Shown: positions 1-6,893 of the stretch, one piece after another
Layout of the letters: every line of letters starts with the position of its first letter
Position numbering within the stretch: the first letter of the stretch is position 1
NCBI RefSeq assembly: GCF_001983105.1
Contig: NZ_MOMC01000025.1
Location: 61,134 to 70,405 of the forward strand
Length of the DNA stretch: 9,272 nucleotides
Direction of reading: 5' to 3'
Source: Pseudofrankia asymbiotica
Lineage (GTDB): Bacteria > Actinomycetota > Actinomycetes > Frankiales > Frankiaceae
Notes under the pieces: generated by a model
What the model saw: the letters and a program-made list of their open reading frames with translations, nothing else
Told to the model about the DNA's origin: nothing
Database searches by the model: none
Made by a program: the position numbers and the translations under genes

Positions 1-1228
1 CAGGCTGCCCACGTCGGTGCTGCTCGTCGAGGACCGGGTACCGGAGGCGCTCGGCGCCCAGGCCCGTTTCGTCCTCGACCGGATCGAGCCGGGCGGCACC
101 AGGGACCTGTCCTACGAGCTGCGCGCCACGCACCGCGGGCGCTACCAGCTGGGCCCGATGTCGATCCGCCTCGCCGACCCGTTCGGGTTCTGTGAGCTGA
201 CCCGCGCGTTCCGCAGCCGCGACGAGCTGGTCGTGACGCCAAAGATCGAGCTGCTGCCCGCCACCCGCGCGGAACCGCACGCCGCGGTCTCCACGCGGCG
301 TCGCTCCGCACTGCACGGCGAGGACGAGGTCACCACCCGGCCCTACCGGTCCGGCGACGACCTGCGCCGGGTGCACTGGCGCACCACCGCCCGGGTCGGC
401 GAGCTGATGGTCCGCCGGGAGGAGAAGCCGCGGGTGGGCGGCGCGACGGTGCTGCTCGACGACCATCTGGGGTCGTGGGGCCACTACGTCGGCCCGGGAT
501 CACCGTTCGAGTGGGCGGTCAGCGCGGCCGGCTCGATCAGCGCTCACCTGGCACGCAGCGGCTACGGCGTCCGGCTGGTCACCCATCGCGGGCTCGCGGC
601 CGTCGCGGCCGCCGGCAACGTGAACCCGCTGCTCGACGAGCTCTCGACGGTGACTCAGGTCCCGACGTTCGACCCGAACGCGGCGTACGCGGCGGTCGCG
701 GCCGGCGACGGCGGGACGCTGGTGCTCGTCCTCGGGCACACCTCGCCGCCGGTGGCCCGCAAGCTCGGCGCGATGCGGCCGCGCTCGGCGCCGGCCGTCG
801 CCGTGCTCGTCGACCTGTCCCGCTGGGGCCAGGACCCGGCGGCCGCCACCGACCTCGCCGGCTGCGAGCTGGCGTTCACCCGCGCCGGCTGGCGGGTGCT
901 CGTCGCCGGGCGCGGCAGCCGGCTCGCCGACGAGTGGCCGCGGGTGACGATGCCCGCCGTCCGGTACGCGTCCGGCTGGTCGCGCGCCGGCTCCCAGCCG
1001 GGCACCCCCTGGCTGGGAGCCGCCCCCTGGGTCGGCCGGAAGGACGGCCGAACCGACGGCCCGGCCAGGACCCCGGAGACCGGGCCGGCAGACGGCGCGG
1101 GCGCCACCATCCTGACCGCTGGCGACGGTGTCCCAGGCGGTCGTGCCCGTCCCGGTATCGACGAGCGCCGGCAACGCCGCTGGGCTGGGCGCGACGGCGA
1201 CAGCGACACTCACGAAGCGCCGCGATGA
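1..1228 (+). CDS. DUF58 family protein, 5' partial
   Basis: This is the C-terminal part of a DUF58 protein. The reading frame is open from base 2, so the true start lies upstream; the GTG at 17 is probably internal. The family signature is visible at about 317-382 (GEDEV, then RPYRSGDDLRRVHW), preceded by a GRYQLGP...DPFG segment typical of these proteins. DUF58 proteins resemble von Willebrand A domains and are commonly encoded with MoxR AAA+ ATPases and TgpA-like transglutaminases in cell-envelope modules; their exact biochemical role is unclear. The last 80 or so residues are rich in Gly, Pro, Arg and Asp and look disordered. The stop TGA (1226-1228) overlaps an ATG at 1225, the first of a chain of short ORFs leading to the transglutaminase gene, which suggests translational coupling. 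The family call is firm; the function is inferred from context. Confidence 0.88.
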   Translation, partial: RLPTSVLLVEDRVPEALGAQARFVLDRIEPGGTRDLSYELRATHRGRYQLGPMSIRLADPFGFCELTRAFRSRDELVVTPKIELLPATRAEPHAAVSTRRRSALHGEDEVTTRPYRSGDDLRRVHWRTTARVGELMVRREEKPRVGGATVLLDDHLGSWGHYVGPGSPFEWAVSAAGSISAHLARSGYGVRLVTHRGLAAVAAAGNVNPLLDELSTVTQVPTFDPNAAYAAVAAGDGGTLVLVLGHTSPPVARKLGAMRPRSAPAVAVLVDLSRWGQDPAAATDLAGCELAFTRAGWRVLVAGRGSRLADEWPRVTMPAVRYASGWSRAGSQPGTPWLGAAPWVGRKDGRTDGPARTPETGPADGAGATILTAGDGVPGGRARPGIDERRQRRWAGRDGDSDTHEAPR

Positions 1229-1275
1229 ACGAGGTGCCGCGATGAACGAGGTGCCGCGATGAACGAGGTGCCACG
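1208..1275 (+). repeat. 17-bp tandem repeat carrying ribosome-binding site and start codon
   Basis: Three 17-bp units, ATGAACGAGGTGCCGCG, lie head to tail at 1225-1241, 1242-1258 and 1259-1275; the third differs by one base (CCACG). The preceding 17 bases (1208-1224), the end of the DUF58 gene, match at 12 of 17 positions and look like a degenerate fourth unit. Each unit holds GAGGTG, complementary to the 3' end of 16S rRNA, five bases before the ATG of the next unit, and the last unit supplies the RBS (1265-1270) of the transglutaminase gene. The DUF58 C-terminus (HEAPR) resembles the peptide encoded by each unit (NEVPR), so the array may have grown by duplication of the gene junction. Confidence 0.9.
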
Positions 1276-1279
1276 ATGA
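1225..1279 (+). promoter_or_regulatory. Chain of three six-codon mini-ORFs coupled by ATGA overlaps
   Basis: Each repeat unit encodes MNEVPR followed by TGA: 1225-1245, 1242-1262 and 1259-1279. Each stop overlaps the next start as ATGA, and the last stop (1277-1279) overlaps the transglutaminase ATG at 1276. With the overlap at the DUF58 stop, a ribosome finishing DUF58 could terminate and restart four times in a row. The layout is read directly from sequence. Whether the mini-ORFs are translated, and whether they raise or lower downstream expression, is inference. They are more likely a control element than genes for functional peptides. Confidence 0.6.
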
Positions 1280-4200
1280 CTCGGCCCGCCATGCCCGCCG
1301 CCCGCCAGCCGGGCGGCGCGAGCGCCGGCCGCCGGCTCACCACCCTGCTGAGCGCCGGCCACTCCAGCGCGCGGGAGCAGTGGGTGCCCACGGCCGTCGG
1401 CGCGTTCGCCTCGGTGATGTGCGCGCTCGCCCTCACACCGCTGTTCCGTGGCCTGTGGTGGTGGTTCGGCCCGGTGCTGCTGGCCGTCCTCGTGGTCGTC
1501 GGGCTCGCCGCCCTCGGCCGCCGCGCCGGCCTCGGGCCGTCCGCGACCATCGTCCTGAGCCTCGCCGGTCTCCTGCTCACGCTCACCGGGCTGTGCACGC
1601 GCGCGGAGGCCTGGCTCGGCTTCATACCGAACGGCGCGAGCCTCGCGCGCCTGACGGAGCTGATGTCCGACGGCCGAAGCGACATGTCGCGGCTGGCCGC
1701 GCCGGTGCCGAGCCGGACGGGCCTGGTCGTGCTGACCGTTCTCGGCGTCGCGCTCGTCGCACTGGTCGTGGACCTGCTGGCGGTCACCGCCCGCCGCCCG
1801 ACGCTGGCCGGGCTGCCGCTGCTCGGGCTGTTCGCGGTGCCGGCCGCCGTGCTGCCGGGCGGCGTCGGCGTGGTGCCGTTCGCCCTCGGCGTGCTCGGCT
1901 TCCTGGCGCTGCTCATGCTCGACGGGCGCACCGTGATCGGGCGGTGGGGACGCCTCGTCACCACCCACGGCCAGGGACGCTCCCAGCTGCTGCTGGGGGG
2001 CCTGGCCGGCCGGGTCGCCTTCGGCGCCGTGCTGCTCGCCGTGCTGGTCCCGGTGGTCACGCCATCGCTGAACGGCAACGGCCTGGTCAACCGTGACAAG
2101 GGGGCGGCAGGCGGGAACGGCCCAGGAAGCTCGCAGACCAAGGTGAGCCCGCCGATGGCGACGCTCACTCAGCGGCTGCACGACAACCCCGACCGCCCGG
2201 TGATGACCGTGCTGCGGCCGAACGACCCGGACGCCTCGCTGCACCTGCGGCAGGTGGCGCTGGACGACTTCGACGGCAGCGCCTTCAACATGCGACAGCT
2301 GGAGGCGACCACCGACGACCGCATCGAGCACGGCCTGCCCCGCCCGCCCGCCGGCCTGACCACCAGCGAGACCGTCGCGACGATCTCCATCAGGCCCGGC
2401 TACCCGGACGTCTACCTTCCCGTGCCCGGCCTCCCGACGTCGGTCAAGGACCTCACCGGCGACTGGCGGCTCGACCGCGACACCAACACCATCTTCGCCG
2501 CCCACGCCAACGCGTCCGGCATCACCTACACCGTCACCGCCGCCGTCCCGACGCCCACCCCCGAGGAGCTCACCGCCGCGGGGCCACGGCCGCAGGATCT
2601 CGGCATCGACGTCACGCTGCCGAAGAGCCTCGACCCGAGGGTCGCCGAGCTCGCGCGGCAGATCGCCCAGGGGCGCTCCACCAGCTACGACAAGGTCCGC
2701 GCCATCCAGGACTACTTCCGCGGCGGCACCTTCACCTACGACCTGAACGGCGCGCCGACGAACAAGCCGGCGGCACTCGTCGAGTTCCTCTTCGGGAGCA
2801 AGCGGGGCTACTGCGAGCAGTTCGCCTCAGCGATGACGGTGCTCGTCCGTTCGCTGGGGATTCCGGCGCGGGTGGCTGTCGGCTTCGTCGACGGCGTCCG
2901 CCAGGCCGACGGCAGCCGGCTGATCCGCAACGGCGACGCGCACGCCTGGCCGGAGGTCTGGCTGCCCGGCACCGGTTGGATCGCCTTCGAGCCCACCCCG
3001 CGCTCCGACGGCGCCACCCCGCCGCCGAACTACGCGCCCGACCCAGGCCAGGCCCCGGCCGGCCAGGGCACGTCCACCCCGGGCCAGACCCAGCCGGCGA
3101 CCCCGGCGGCCGGCGGGGACCAGCCGGGCGCGACGCGGAGCGCGGGCCCGGGGGACGAGCCTCAGCCGGCGAACCCCGAGGGCCGGTCGACCGCCGACCT
3201 CGCCGATACCCTGCGCCAGACCGACCTCAGCGCGCCGAGGCTGAGCGTGCGGACCGCGAACCCGGCCGCGTTCCAGTTCCTGCGGGAGACGGCGCTGGAC
3301 ACGTTCGACGGCCAGAGTTTCACGTCGGTGCGGCTTCCCGGTGCTGACGACACGGAGCTGGCCGCCGGCCTGCCCGGTCCCGTGGCGGGCGTCGCGACGA
3401 CCGCGGTCACCGCGACGGTCGCCGTCCACCCCGGCTTCCGCGAGACCGAGCTGCCGGTGCCCGGTGCTCCGACGTCGGTCACCGGGCTCCAGGGCGACTG
3501 GTGGCTGAACAAGGCCACCAGCACCCTTTACGCCGCGGTCGGCACGTCGGCCGCCGGCGCCACCTACACGGTCCAGGCCCAGATCCCGGCGCCGACGGCC
3601 GCCCAGCGCGCCGCCGTCGGCACGGTGCCCGCCGAGCTGGCCGTCGACAGGGAACTGCCCGCCACCATCGACCCGCGGGTCGCGTCGCTGGCACGGCAGG
3701 TGACGGCGAACTACCGCGGCAGCTACGACAAGGCCAACGCGCTCGAGCGCTACCTGCGCGGGCCCGCGTTCACCTACGACCAGGACGCCGTCGCCGGCAC
3801 GCTCACCGACTTCCTGTTCGGCACGAAACGCGGCTTCTGCGTCGACTACGCGACGGCGATGGCGGCGCTGGCCCGGTCGCTCGACATCCCGGCCCGGGTC
3901 GTGACCGGCTTCGCCTTCGGCGTCCCGCAAGCCGACGGCACGCTGCTCTACAAGGATGGCAACAGGCACGCCTGGACGGAGGTCTGGCTGCCCGGTACGG
4001 GTTGGATCGGCTTCAACCCGACCCCGGTCGGCGACCTGCGCGGGCTCGGCGACAGCACCTGGGCACCGGGACCCGACCAGCACCAGAGCGAGACCGGGCA
4101 ACAACCGGCCGCGACCGCGACTCCTGGCGTCGACACTGGCGCCGGTACCGGCAAGGCGGACCAACAGGGTGGGACGGGACACGCGGCGCACATCGCGCTG

Positions 4201-4845
4201 TGGGTCGGGATCTGGCTGGTGGTGGCCCTCGCCGCGCTCGGTCTGCTGTTCGCGCCGGCCATCGCGCGGCGGGTCATCCGCCGCAGGCGACTGCGGGTGG
4301 GCCCGCGGGCGGAGGCGGTCACCGCTGGCACGGCCGGCGACGCGCCCGCCCGGGCGAGCGCGCGGGTGCGGGCCGGCTGGGCGGAGCTGTTGGACGTGTC
4401 GACGGACCTCGGCATCCCGCTGCGGCCCAGCGACTCGCCGCGGATGGTGGTCGCGCGGCTGTCCTCCTATCTGTCAGCGGGGCCGGAGGCGGAGGACGAC
4501 GAGCGGGTGATCGCGGCTCGGGCGGCCCTCAACCGGATCGGCTGGGCCGAGGAGCGGGTCCGCTACGCCCCGCCGGGCACCCCCCTCGGGGAGGGCGCGG
4601 ACACCATCGGGGCCGACGTGACCACGGCGATCGACACCCTGCTGGCCGTGGCGCCGCGCAGCCGCCGGCTGGTCGCCCAGGTCGCCCCGCCGTCCGTTCT
4701 GCGCAGACTGACCCGGTCCGGCGCGTACGCGGCCGACGAGCGCGCCTGGCAACGACGCTCCGCCGATCCGGCCTCGCCGCCGGCGGCGGGTCCGGCTCCC
4801 GAACGCGAGTCCGCGGAGCCCCCTGAGCCTGCCGGGCGGTCCTGA
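1276..4845 (+). CDS. TgpA-type membrane transglutaminase with two tandem catalytic modules
   Basis: The 1189-residue protein has about seven hydrophobic helices near the N-terminus (roughly 36-57, 60-81, 89-107, 149-169, 177-193, 198-215, 246-262), a large predicted extracytoplasmic region, one more helix (about 973-997) and a soluble C-terminal tail. This is the TgpA plan (DUF3488 plus transglutaminase-like domain), but relatives are usually about 700-850 residues with one catalytic domain. Here there are two: C513-H556-E572 in RGYC, DAHAWPEVW and FEPTP, and C855-H898-N914 in RGFC, NRHAWTEVW and FNPTP. A Pro/Gly/Gln/Thr-rich linker (about 576-640) joins the modules. Transglutaminase-like folds cleave or cross-link at Gln or amide bonds; the substrate here is unknown but likely in the envelope. 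The ATG at 1276 has GAGGTG five bases upstream and overlaps the last mini-ORF stop. Probably one operon with DUF58. Confidence 0.9.
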   Translation: MTRPAMPAARQPGGASAGRRLTTLLSAGHSSAREQWVPTAVGAFASVMCALALTPLFRGLWWWFGPVLLAVLVVVGLAALGRRAGLGPSATIVLSLAGLLLTLTGLCTRAEAWLGFIPNGASLARLTELMSDGRSDMSRLAAPVPSRTGLVVLTVLGVALVALVVDLLAVTARRPTLAGLPLLGLFAVPAAVLPGGVGVVPFALGVLGFLALLMLDGRTVIGRWGRLVTTHGQGRSQLLLGGLAGRVAFGAVLLAVLVPVVTPSLNGNGLVNRDKGAAGGNGPGSSQTKVSPPMATLTQRLHDNPDRPVMTVLRPNDPDASLHLRQVALDDFDGSAFNMRQLEATTDDRIEHGLPRPPAGLTTSETVATISIRPGYPDVYLPVPGLPTSVKDLTGDWRLDRDTNTIFAAHANASGITYTVTAAVPTPTPEELTAAGPRPQDLGIDVTLPKSLDPRVAELARQIAQGRSTSYDKVRAIQDYFRGGTFTYDLNGAPTNKPAALVEFLFGSKRGYCEQFASAMTVLVRSLGIPARVAVGFVDGVRQADGSRLIRNGDAHAWPEVWLPGTGWIAFEPTPRSDGATPPPNYAPDPGQAPAGQGTSTPGQTQPATPAAGGDQPGATRSAGPGDEPQPANPEGRSTADLADTLRQTDLSAPRLSVRTANPAAFQFLRETALDTFDGQSFTSVRLPGADDTELAAGLPGPVAGVATTAVTATVAVHPGFRETELPVPGAPTSVTGLQGDWWLNKATSTLYAAVGTSAAGATYTVQAQIPAPTAAQRAAVGTVPAELAVDRELPATIDPRVASLARQVTANYRGSYDKANALERYLRGPAFTYDQDAVAGTLTDFLFGTKRGFCVDYATAMAALARSLDIPARVVTGFAFGVPQADGTLLYKDGNRHAWTEVWLPGTGWIGFNPTPVGDLRGLGDSTWAPGPDQHQSETGQQPAATATPGVDTGAGTGKADQQGGTGHAAHIALWVGIWLVVALAALGLLFAPAIARRVIRRRRLRVGPRAEAVTAGTAGDAPARASARVRAGWAELLDVSTDLGIPLRPSDSPRMVVARLSSYLSAGPEAEDDERVIAARAALNRIGWAEERVRYAPPGTPLGEGADTIGADVTTAIDTLLAVAPRSRRLVAQVAPPSVLRRLTRSGAYAADERAWQRRSADPASPPAAGPAPERESAEPPEPAGRS
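2197..3006 (+). repeat. Ectodomain plus transglutaminase module, copy 1
   Basis: Residues about 308-577 of the TgpA-like protein form the first of two homologous modules. It begins with a beta-rich segment containing LDDFDGSAF and the VPGLPTSV...GDW motif, and ends with the transglutaminase core (C513, H556, E572). Its counterpart lies 342-345 residues downstream. Over the 72 residues from FLFG to the PTP after the third catalytic position, the copies agree at 47 positions by hand alignment, so this is a true but diverged internal duplication. Confidence 0.85.
3238..4032 (+). repeat. Ectodomain plus transglutaminase module, copy 2
   Basis: Residues about 655-919 repeat the order of copy 1: LDTFDGQSF, VPGAPTSV...GDW, then the transglutaminase core with C855 and H898. 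Cys-His (43 residues) and His to third-position (16 residues) spacings are the same as in copy 1, but the third residue is Asn914 rather than Asp or Glu. A few residues are missing in the loop before FLFG. Because the beta-rich subdomain was duplicated together with the catalytic core, the event copied a whole module rather than one domain. Confidence 0.85.
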
Positions 4846-4884
4846 CCTGGCCATTCCTGACCGAGCCGTTCCTAGCCGGCTGAC
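4840..4884 (+). repeat. Three imperfect 15-bp units with in-frame stop codons
   Basis: Units at 4840-4854, 4855-4869 and 4870-4884 each begin with TCCT. The first two match at 12 of 15 positions; the third is weaker. Since 15 is a multiple of three, the units put in-frame stops at 4843 (TGA, the real end), 4858 (TGA) and 4873 (TAG). This may be chance repeat growth at the gene end, and would also act as a backup against readthrough. Confidence 0.55.
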
Positions 4885-4973
4885 CTCGCGGCGGTCCACC
4901 GTCGGAGGTGTCCCGCCCGCCCGAGCCGCCTGGCGCGGAGGCCGCTGCCGGCCAGGTCAGGATCCGGACACGG

Positions 4974-5014
4974 GTCGGGCAGTCCCCGGGACCCCACACC
5001 CGACGGTTTTGTTT
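4974..5014 (+). terminator. Possible intrinsic terminator after the DUF58-tgpA unit
   Basis: GTCGGG (4974-4979) can pair with CCCGAC (4999-5004), enclosing a smaller GTCC/GGAC hairpin (4982-4985 with 4989-4992). GG and then TTTTGTTT (5007-5014) follow directly, a rare T-rich run in this window. Position about 130 bases past the transglutaminase stop suits a terminator. The T-rich tract could instead belong to a promoter for the next gene. Confidence 0.4.
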
Positions 5015-5131
5015 ACGCTTGGGTCCACAGGGGTGTCGAGGTTCGGCTGACTCGGGCCTACCGGCCAGAGGCGGCCCAACGGGACGCGACCATGAACTAG
5101 AAGCACGCACCCGGGGGCCCGCGTGCCCTCG

Positions 5132-5168
5132 GGGTACCTATTCGGTGTTACGGCTGGGTACCTAGGAT
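5132..5168 (+). promoter_or_regulatory. Paired GGGTACCTA repeats with a TAGGAT -10-like box
   Basis: GGGTACCTA occurs at 5132-5140 and exactly again at 5156-5164, a 24-bp period with GGTACC palindromic in each. The second copy runs into TAGGAT (5163-5168), which fits an actinobacterial -10 element, though no good -35 is seen at the usual distance. This lies about 80 bases upstream of the DUF3040 start. It could be an operator pair over a promoter; no regulator is recognised. Confidence 0.35.
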
Positions 5169-5233
5169 GGCCGGTTGCCTACCGCGCCCGCTCTCGGATG
5201 CCTATCCTTGGTTAGGTTCGTCCTACCGGCCGT

Positions 5234-5240
5234 GGGAGGA
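5234..5240 (+). promoter_or_regulatory. Ribosome-binding site of the DUF3040 gene
   Basis: GGGAGGA lies six bases before the ATG at 5247. It decides the start: the frame is open further upstream from a TTG at 5175, but that start has no such site and would add residues unlike the family. Confidence 0.8.
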
Positions 5241-5246
5241 GCGTCG

Positions 5247-5645
5247 ATGCCGCTCTCGGAGAACGAGCAGCGCATGCTCGAGCAGATCGAGCGCGCTCTT
5301 GTCGAGGACGACCCGAAGTTTGCGAGCACTGTCCGCTCGGCTACTCCGCGTACCTATCTGGTGCGCCGGATTCGCCGCAACGCGGTACTGTTCGTCCTCG
5401 GGCTCGCGATGCTGATTGTCGGCGTCGTACTCAGCCAGATGCCGGTCCTGACCGTTGTCCTGGGCATTCTCGGCTTCTCGATCATGCTGGCCGCCGCCTT
5501 GCGCGGCTCCGCGGACCTGCGCCGCATGAGCGGCCGGGGCGCCGATCACGGCCGCCGTGGCGCCGGCGGGGCCCCTCGCCGCCGCACCCGGCCCAGCATC
5601 ACCGAACGCTTCGAGGAACGCTGGCGCCGACGCTGGGAGAATTAG
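5247..5645 (+). CDS. DUF3040 family small membrane protein
   Basis: The 132-residue protein matches the actinobacterial DUF3040 plan: an N-terminal MPLSENEQRMLEQIERAL segment followed by DDPKFA, two adjacent transmembrane helices (about 45-64 and 65-85), and a basic tail ending in an Arg/Trp-rich stretch (ERFEERWRRRWEN). Family members are about 100-150 residues long and widespread in Actinobacteria, often encoded near the cell division and cell wall genes, but their function is unknown. The tail is rich in Gly and Arg and probably cytoplasmic. The ATG at 5247 is supported by a strong RBS. The gene has its own upstream region, so it is probably transcribed separately from the transglutaminase gene, and it converges on dinB with an 18-base gap. 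Confidence 0.88.
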   Translation: MPLSENEQRMLEQIERALVEDDPKFASTVRSATPRTYLVRRIRRNAVLFVLGLAMLIVGVVLSQMPVLTVVLGILGFSIMLAAALRGSADLRRMSGRGADHGRRGAGGAPRRRTRPSITERFEERWRRRWEN

Positions 5646-5663
5646 CAGGCGGAGCCGGGCCGG

Positions 5664-6893
5664 TCAGGGGTTGTGGGGCTTCGGGGCGCGTGGCGGTGGG
5701 GGCTGGCGGGGTAGGAGGCTTGCGGGGGCTACGGCGCCCGCGCCGAAGCGGTGGCCGGCGGCGTCGGTGGCCCGGTCGAGCTGGGACCAGGCGGCGGGGC
5801 GCTCGTCGATGGCGAGCTGGTGGCCGGTGGCGCCGGCCTCGGTGAGGTTCGCGGCGCGCACACCCACGAGCCGGACCGCTCGCCCGGCTATCCCCGCCTC
5901 GCGGAACAGCGCCAGTGCCGTGCGGTAGATCTCCTGGCTGACGTCGGTGGGCTCACGCAGCGTGCGCGCCCTCGTGACCGTCGTGAAGTCCGCGAACCGG
6001 ATCTTGATTCCGACCGTGCGGGTGGCCCGGCCGCGTGCCCGCAGCCGGCGGGCCACCTGGCCGGACAGGCGCAGCAGCTCACGCGCGAGCTGGTCCGCCT
6101 CGGCGACGTCGACGGACAGCGTGTGCTCGGCGCTGACGCTGACCTCGGTCGTGTCCGGGTCGACAGCGCGCTCGTCGCGGCCGTGGGCGAGCGCGTGCAG
6201 ATGTTGGGCTGCGGCGTCGCCGAGGGCATGGCGCAGAGTGAGCAGCGGGCAGTCGGCGATGTCACCGATGGTGCGCAGGCCGAGCCGGTCGAGCGCCGCC
6301 TCGGTGGCCCGCCCGACCCCCCACAGCGCGGACGTCGGCAACGGGTGCAGGAACGCGAGCACATCGCCGGGCGGGACGACGAGCAGGCCGTCCGGTTTGC
6401 ACCTGGTCGAGGCGATCTTCGCGACGAACATCGTCGGCGCGACGCCCACCGAGCAGGTGAGCCCCTCGTCGGCGAGCACCCTGGCGCGGATCATCCTGGC
6501 GATCTCGACGGGGGTCCCGAACAGCCGTCGGGCGCCGGAGACATCGAGGAACGCCTCGTCCACGGACAGCGGCGCCACCAGCGGGGTCACGTCCCGCAGG
6601 ACCGCCATCACCCGTCGCGAGACCTCCTGGTAACGGTCCCGCTCCGGCGGCAGCACCAGCGCGGACGGGCACAGCCGACGGGCGCGAGCGAGCGGCATGG
6701 CGCTGTGGACGCCGTAGGCGCGCGCCTCGTAGGTCGCGGAGAGCACCACTCCGCGCGGGCCGCCGCCGATGATCACCGGCTGGCCGCGTAACTCCGGGCG
6801 GCCGAGCAGCGTCACCGCGGCGAAGAACGCGTCCATGTCGACGTGCAGGATGTCGCTGCCCATGGGACCCATCGGGCCGGCCTCGCTGGTCAT
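5664..6893 (-). CDS. dinB: DNA polymerase IV (Y-family translesion polymerase)
   Basis: The 409-residue protein copies past damaged bases with low fidelity. Palm motifs are intact: HVDMDAFF (D19, with F24 as likely steric gate), SATYEARAYGV, and PLSVDEAFLDVSG (D112, E113). A CSVGVAPTMFVAKIAS block, a helix-hairpin-helix region (WGVGRATEAALDRLGLRTIGD) and the little-finger domain follow. HQLAIDE near the C-terminus may be a degenerate sliding-clamp motif; a Pro-rich tail ends the protein. With the acidic residues present it is an active DinB, not an ImuB. The start chosen is the ATG at 6893-6891, which overlaps the methyltransferase stop as ATGA; in-frame ATGs 7 and 10 codons later, within an ATGGGACCCAT palindrome, are alternatives. 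No clear RBS is seen, so translation probably depends on coupling. No LexA-like box was seen upstream. Confidence 0.93.
   Translation of the reverse strand: MTSEAGPMGPMGSDILHVDMDAFFAAVTLLGRPELRGQPVIIGGGPRGVVLSATYEARAYGVHSAMPLARARRLCPSALVLPPERDRYQEVSRRVMAVLRDVTPLVAPLSVDEAFLDVSGARRLFGTPVEIARMIRARVLADEGLTCSVGVAPTMFVAKIASTRCKPDGLLVVPPGDVLAFLHPLPTSALWGVGRATEAALDRLGLRTIGDIADCPLLTLRHALGDAAAQHLHALAHGRDERAVDPDTTEVSVSAEHTLSVDVAEADQLARELLRLSGQVARRLRARGRATRTVGIKIRFADFTTVTRARTLREPTDVSQEIYRTALALFREAGIAGRAVRLVGVRAANLTEAGATGHQLAIDERPAAWSQLDRATDAAGHRFGAGAVAPASLLPRQPPPPRAPKPHNP

Larger units (their letters stand above)
4846..5246. other. Intergenic region between tgpA-like and DUF3040 genes
   Basis: About 400 bases hold no convincing gene. 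From left to right there are the 15-bp units after the stop, a nested hairpin followed by a T-rich stretch (4974-5014), a segment that could fold through TTGGGTC (5019-5025) pairing with GGCCCAA (5073-5079), an inverted repeat GCACGC/GCGTGC (5103-5108 and 5121-5126), two copies of GGGTACCTA, and promoter-like sequence before the DUF3040 gene. It plausibly holds the end of one transcription unit and the promoter and leader of the next. In DNA this GC-rich, isolated stems are weak evidence. Confidence 0.6.

Noticed and set aside
1210..2505. 431-codon antisense frame opposite the start of the transglutaminase gene
   Set aside because: Low-complexity shadow frame; its C-terminal HRGTSFIAA-type repeat is only the reverse reading of the 17-bp array.
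2827..4191. 454-codon antisense frame opposite the transglutaminase gene
   Set aside because: It is an Arg/Gly/Ala-rich shadow of the GC-rich coding strand, without any family motif, while the plus-strand frame has clear catalytic motifs throughout.
5019..5079. Possible structured leader or riboswitch before the DUF3040 gene
   Set aside because: A seven-pair stem including one wobble can be drawn, but it encloses about 47 bases and matches no riboswitch class I recognise; such pairings are common in DNA this GC-rich.
4908..5165. 85-codon plus-strand frame in the intergenic region
   Set aside because: Its GTG start follows GGAG with no spacing, the peptide is Pro/Gly/Arg-rich without a recognisable domain, and it covers the terminator-like hairpin and the promoter-like repeats.
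5175..5246. Upstream TTG extension of the DUF3040 protein
   Set aside because: The ATG at 5247 has a strong RBS and begins exactly where the family N-terminus is expected.
5664..6893. ImuB, the non-catalytic Y-family partner of DnaE2
   Set aside because: All three acidic catalytic residues (D19, D112, E113) are present, as expected of DinB and not of ImuB.
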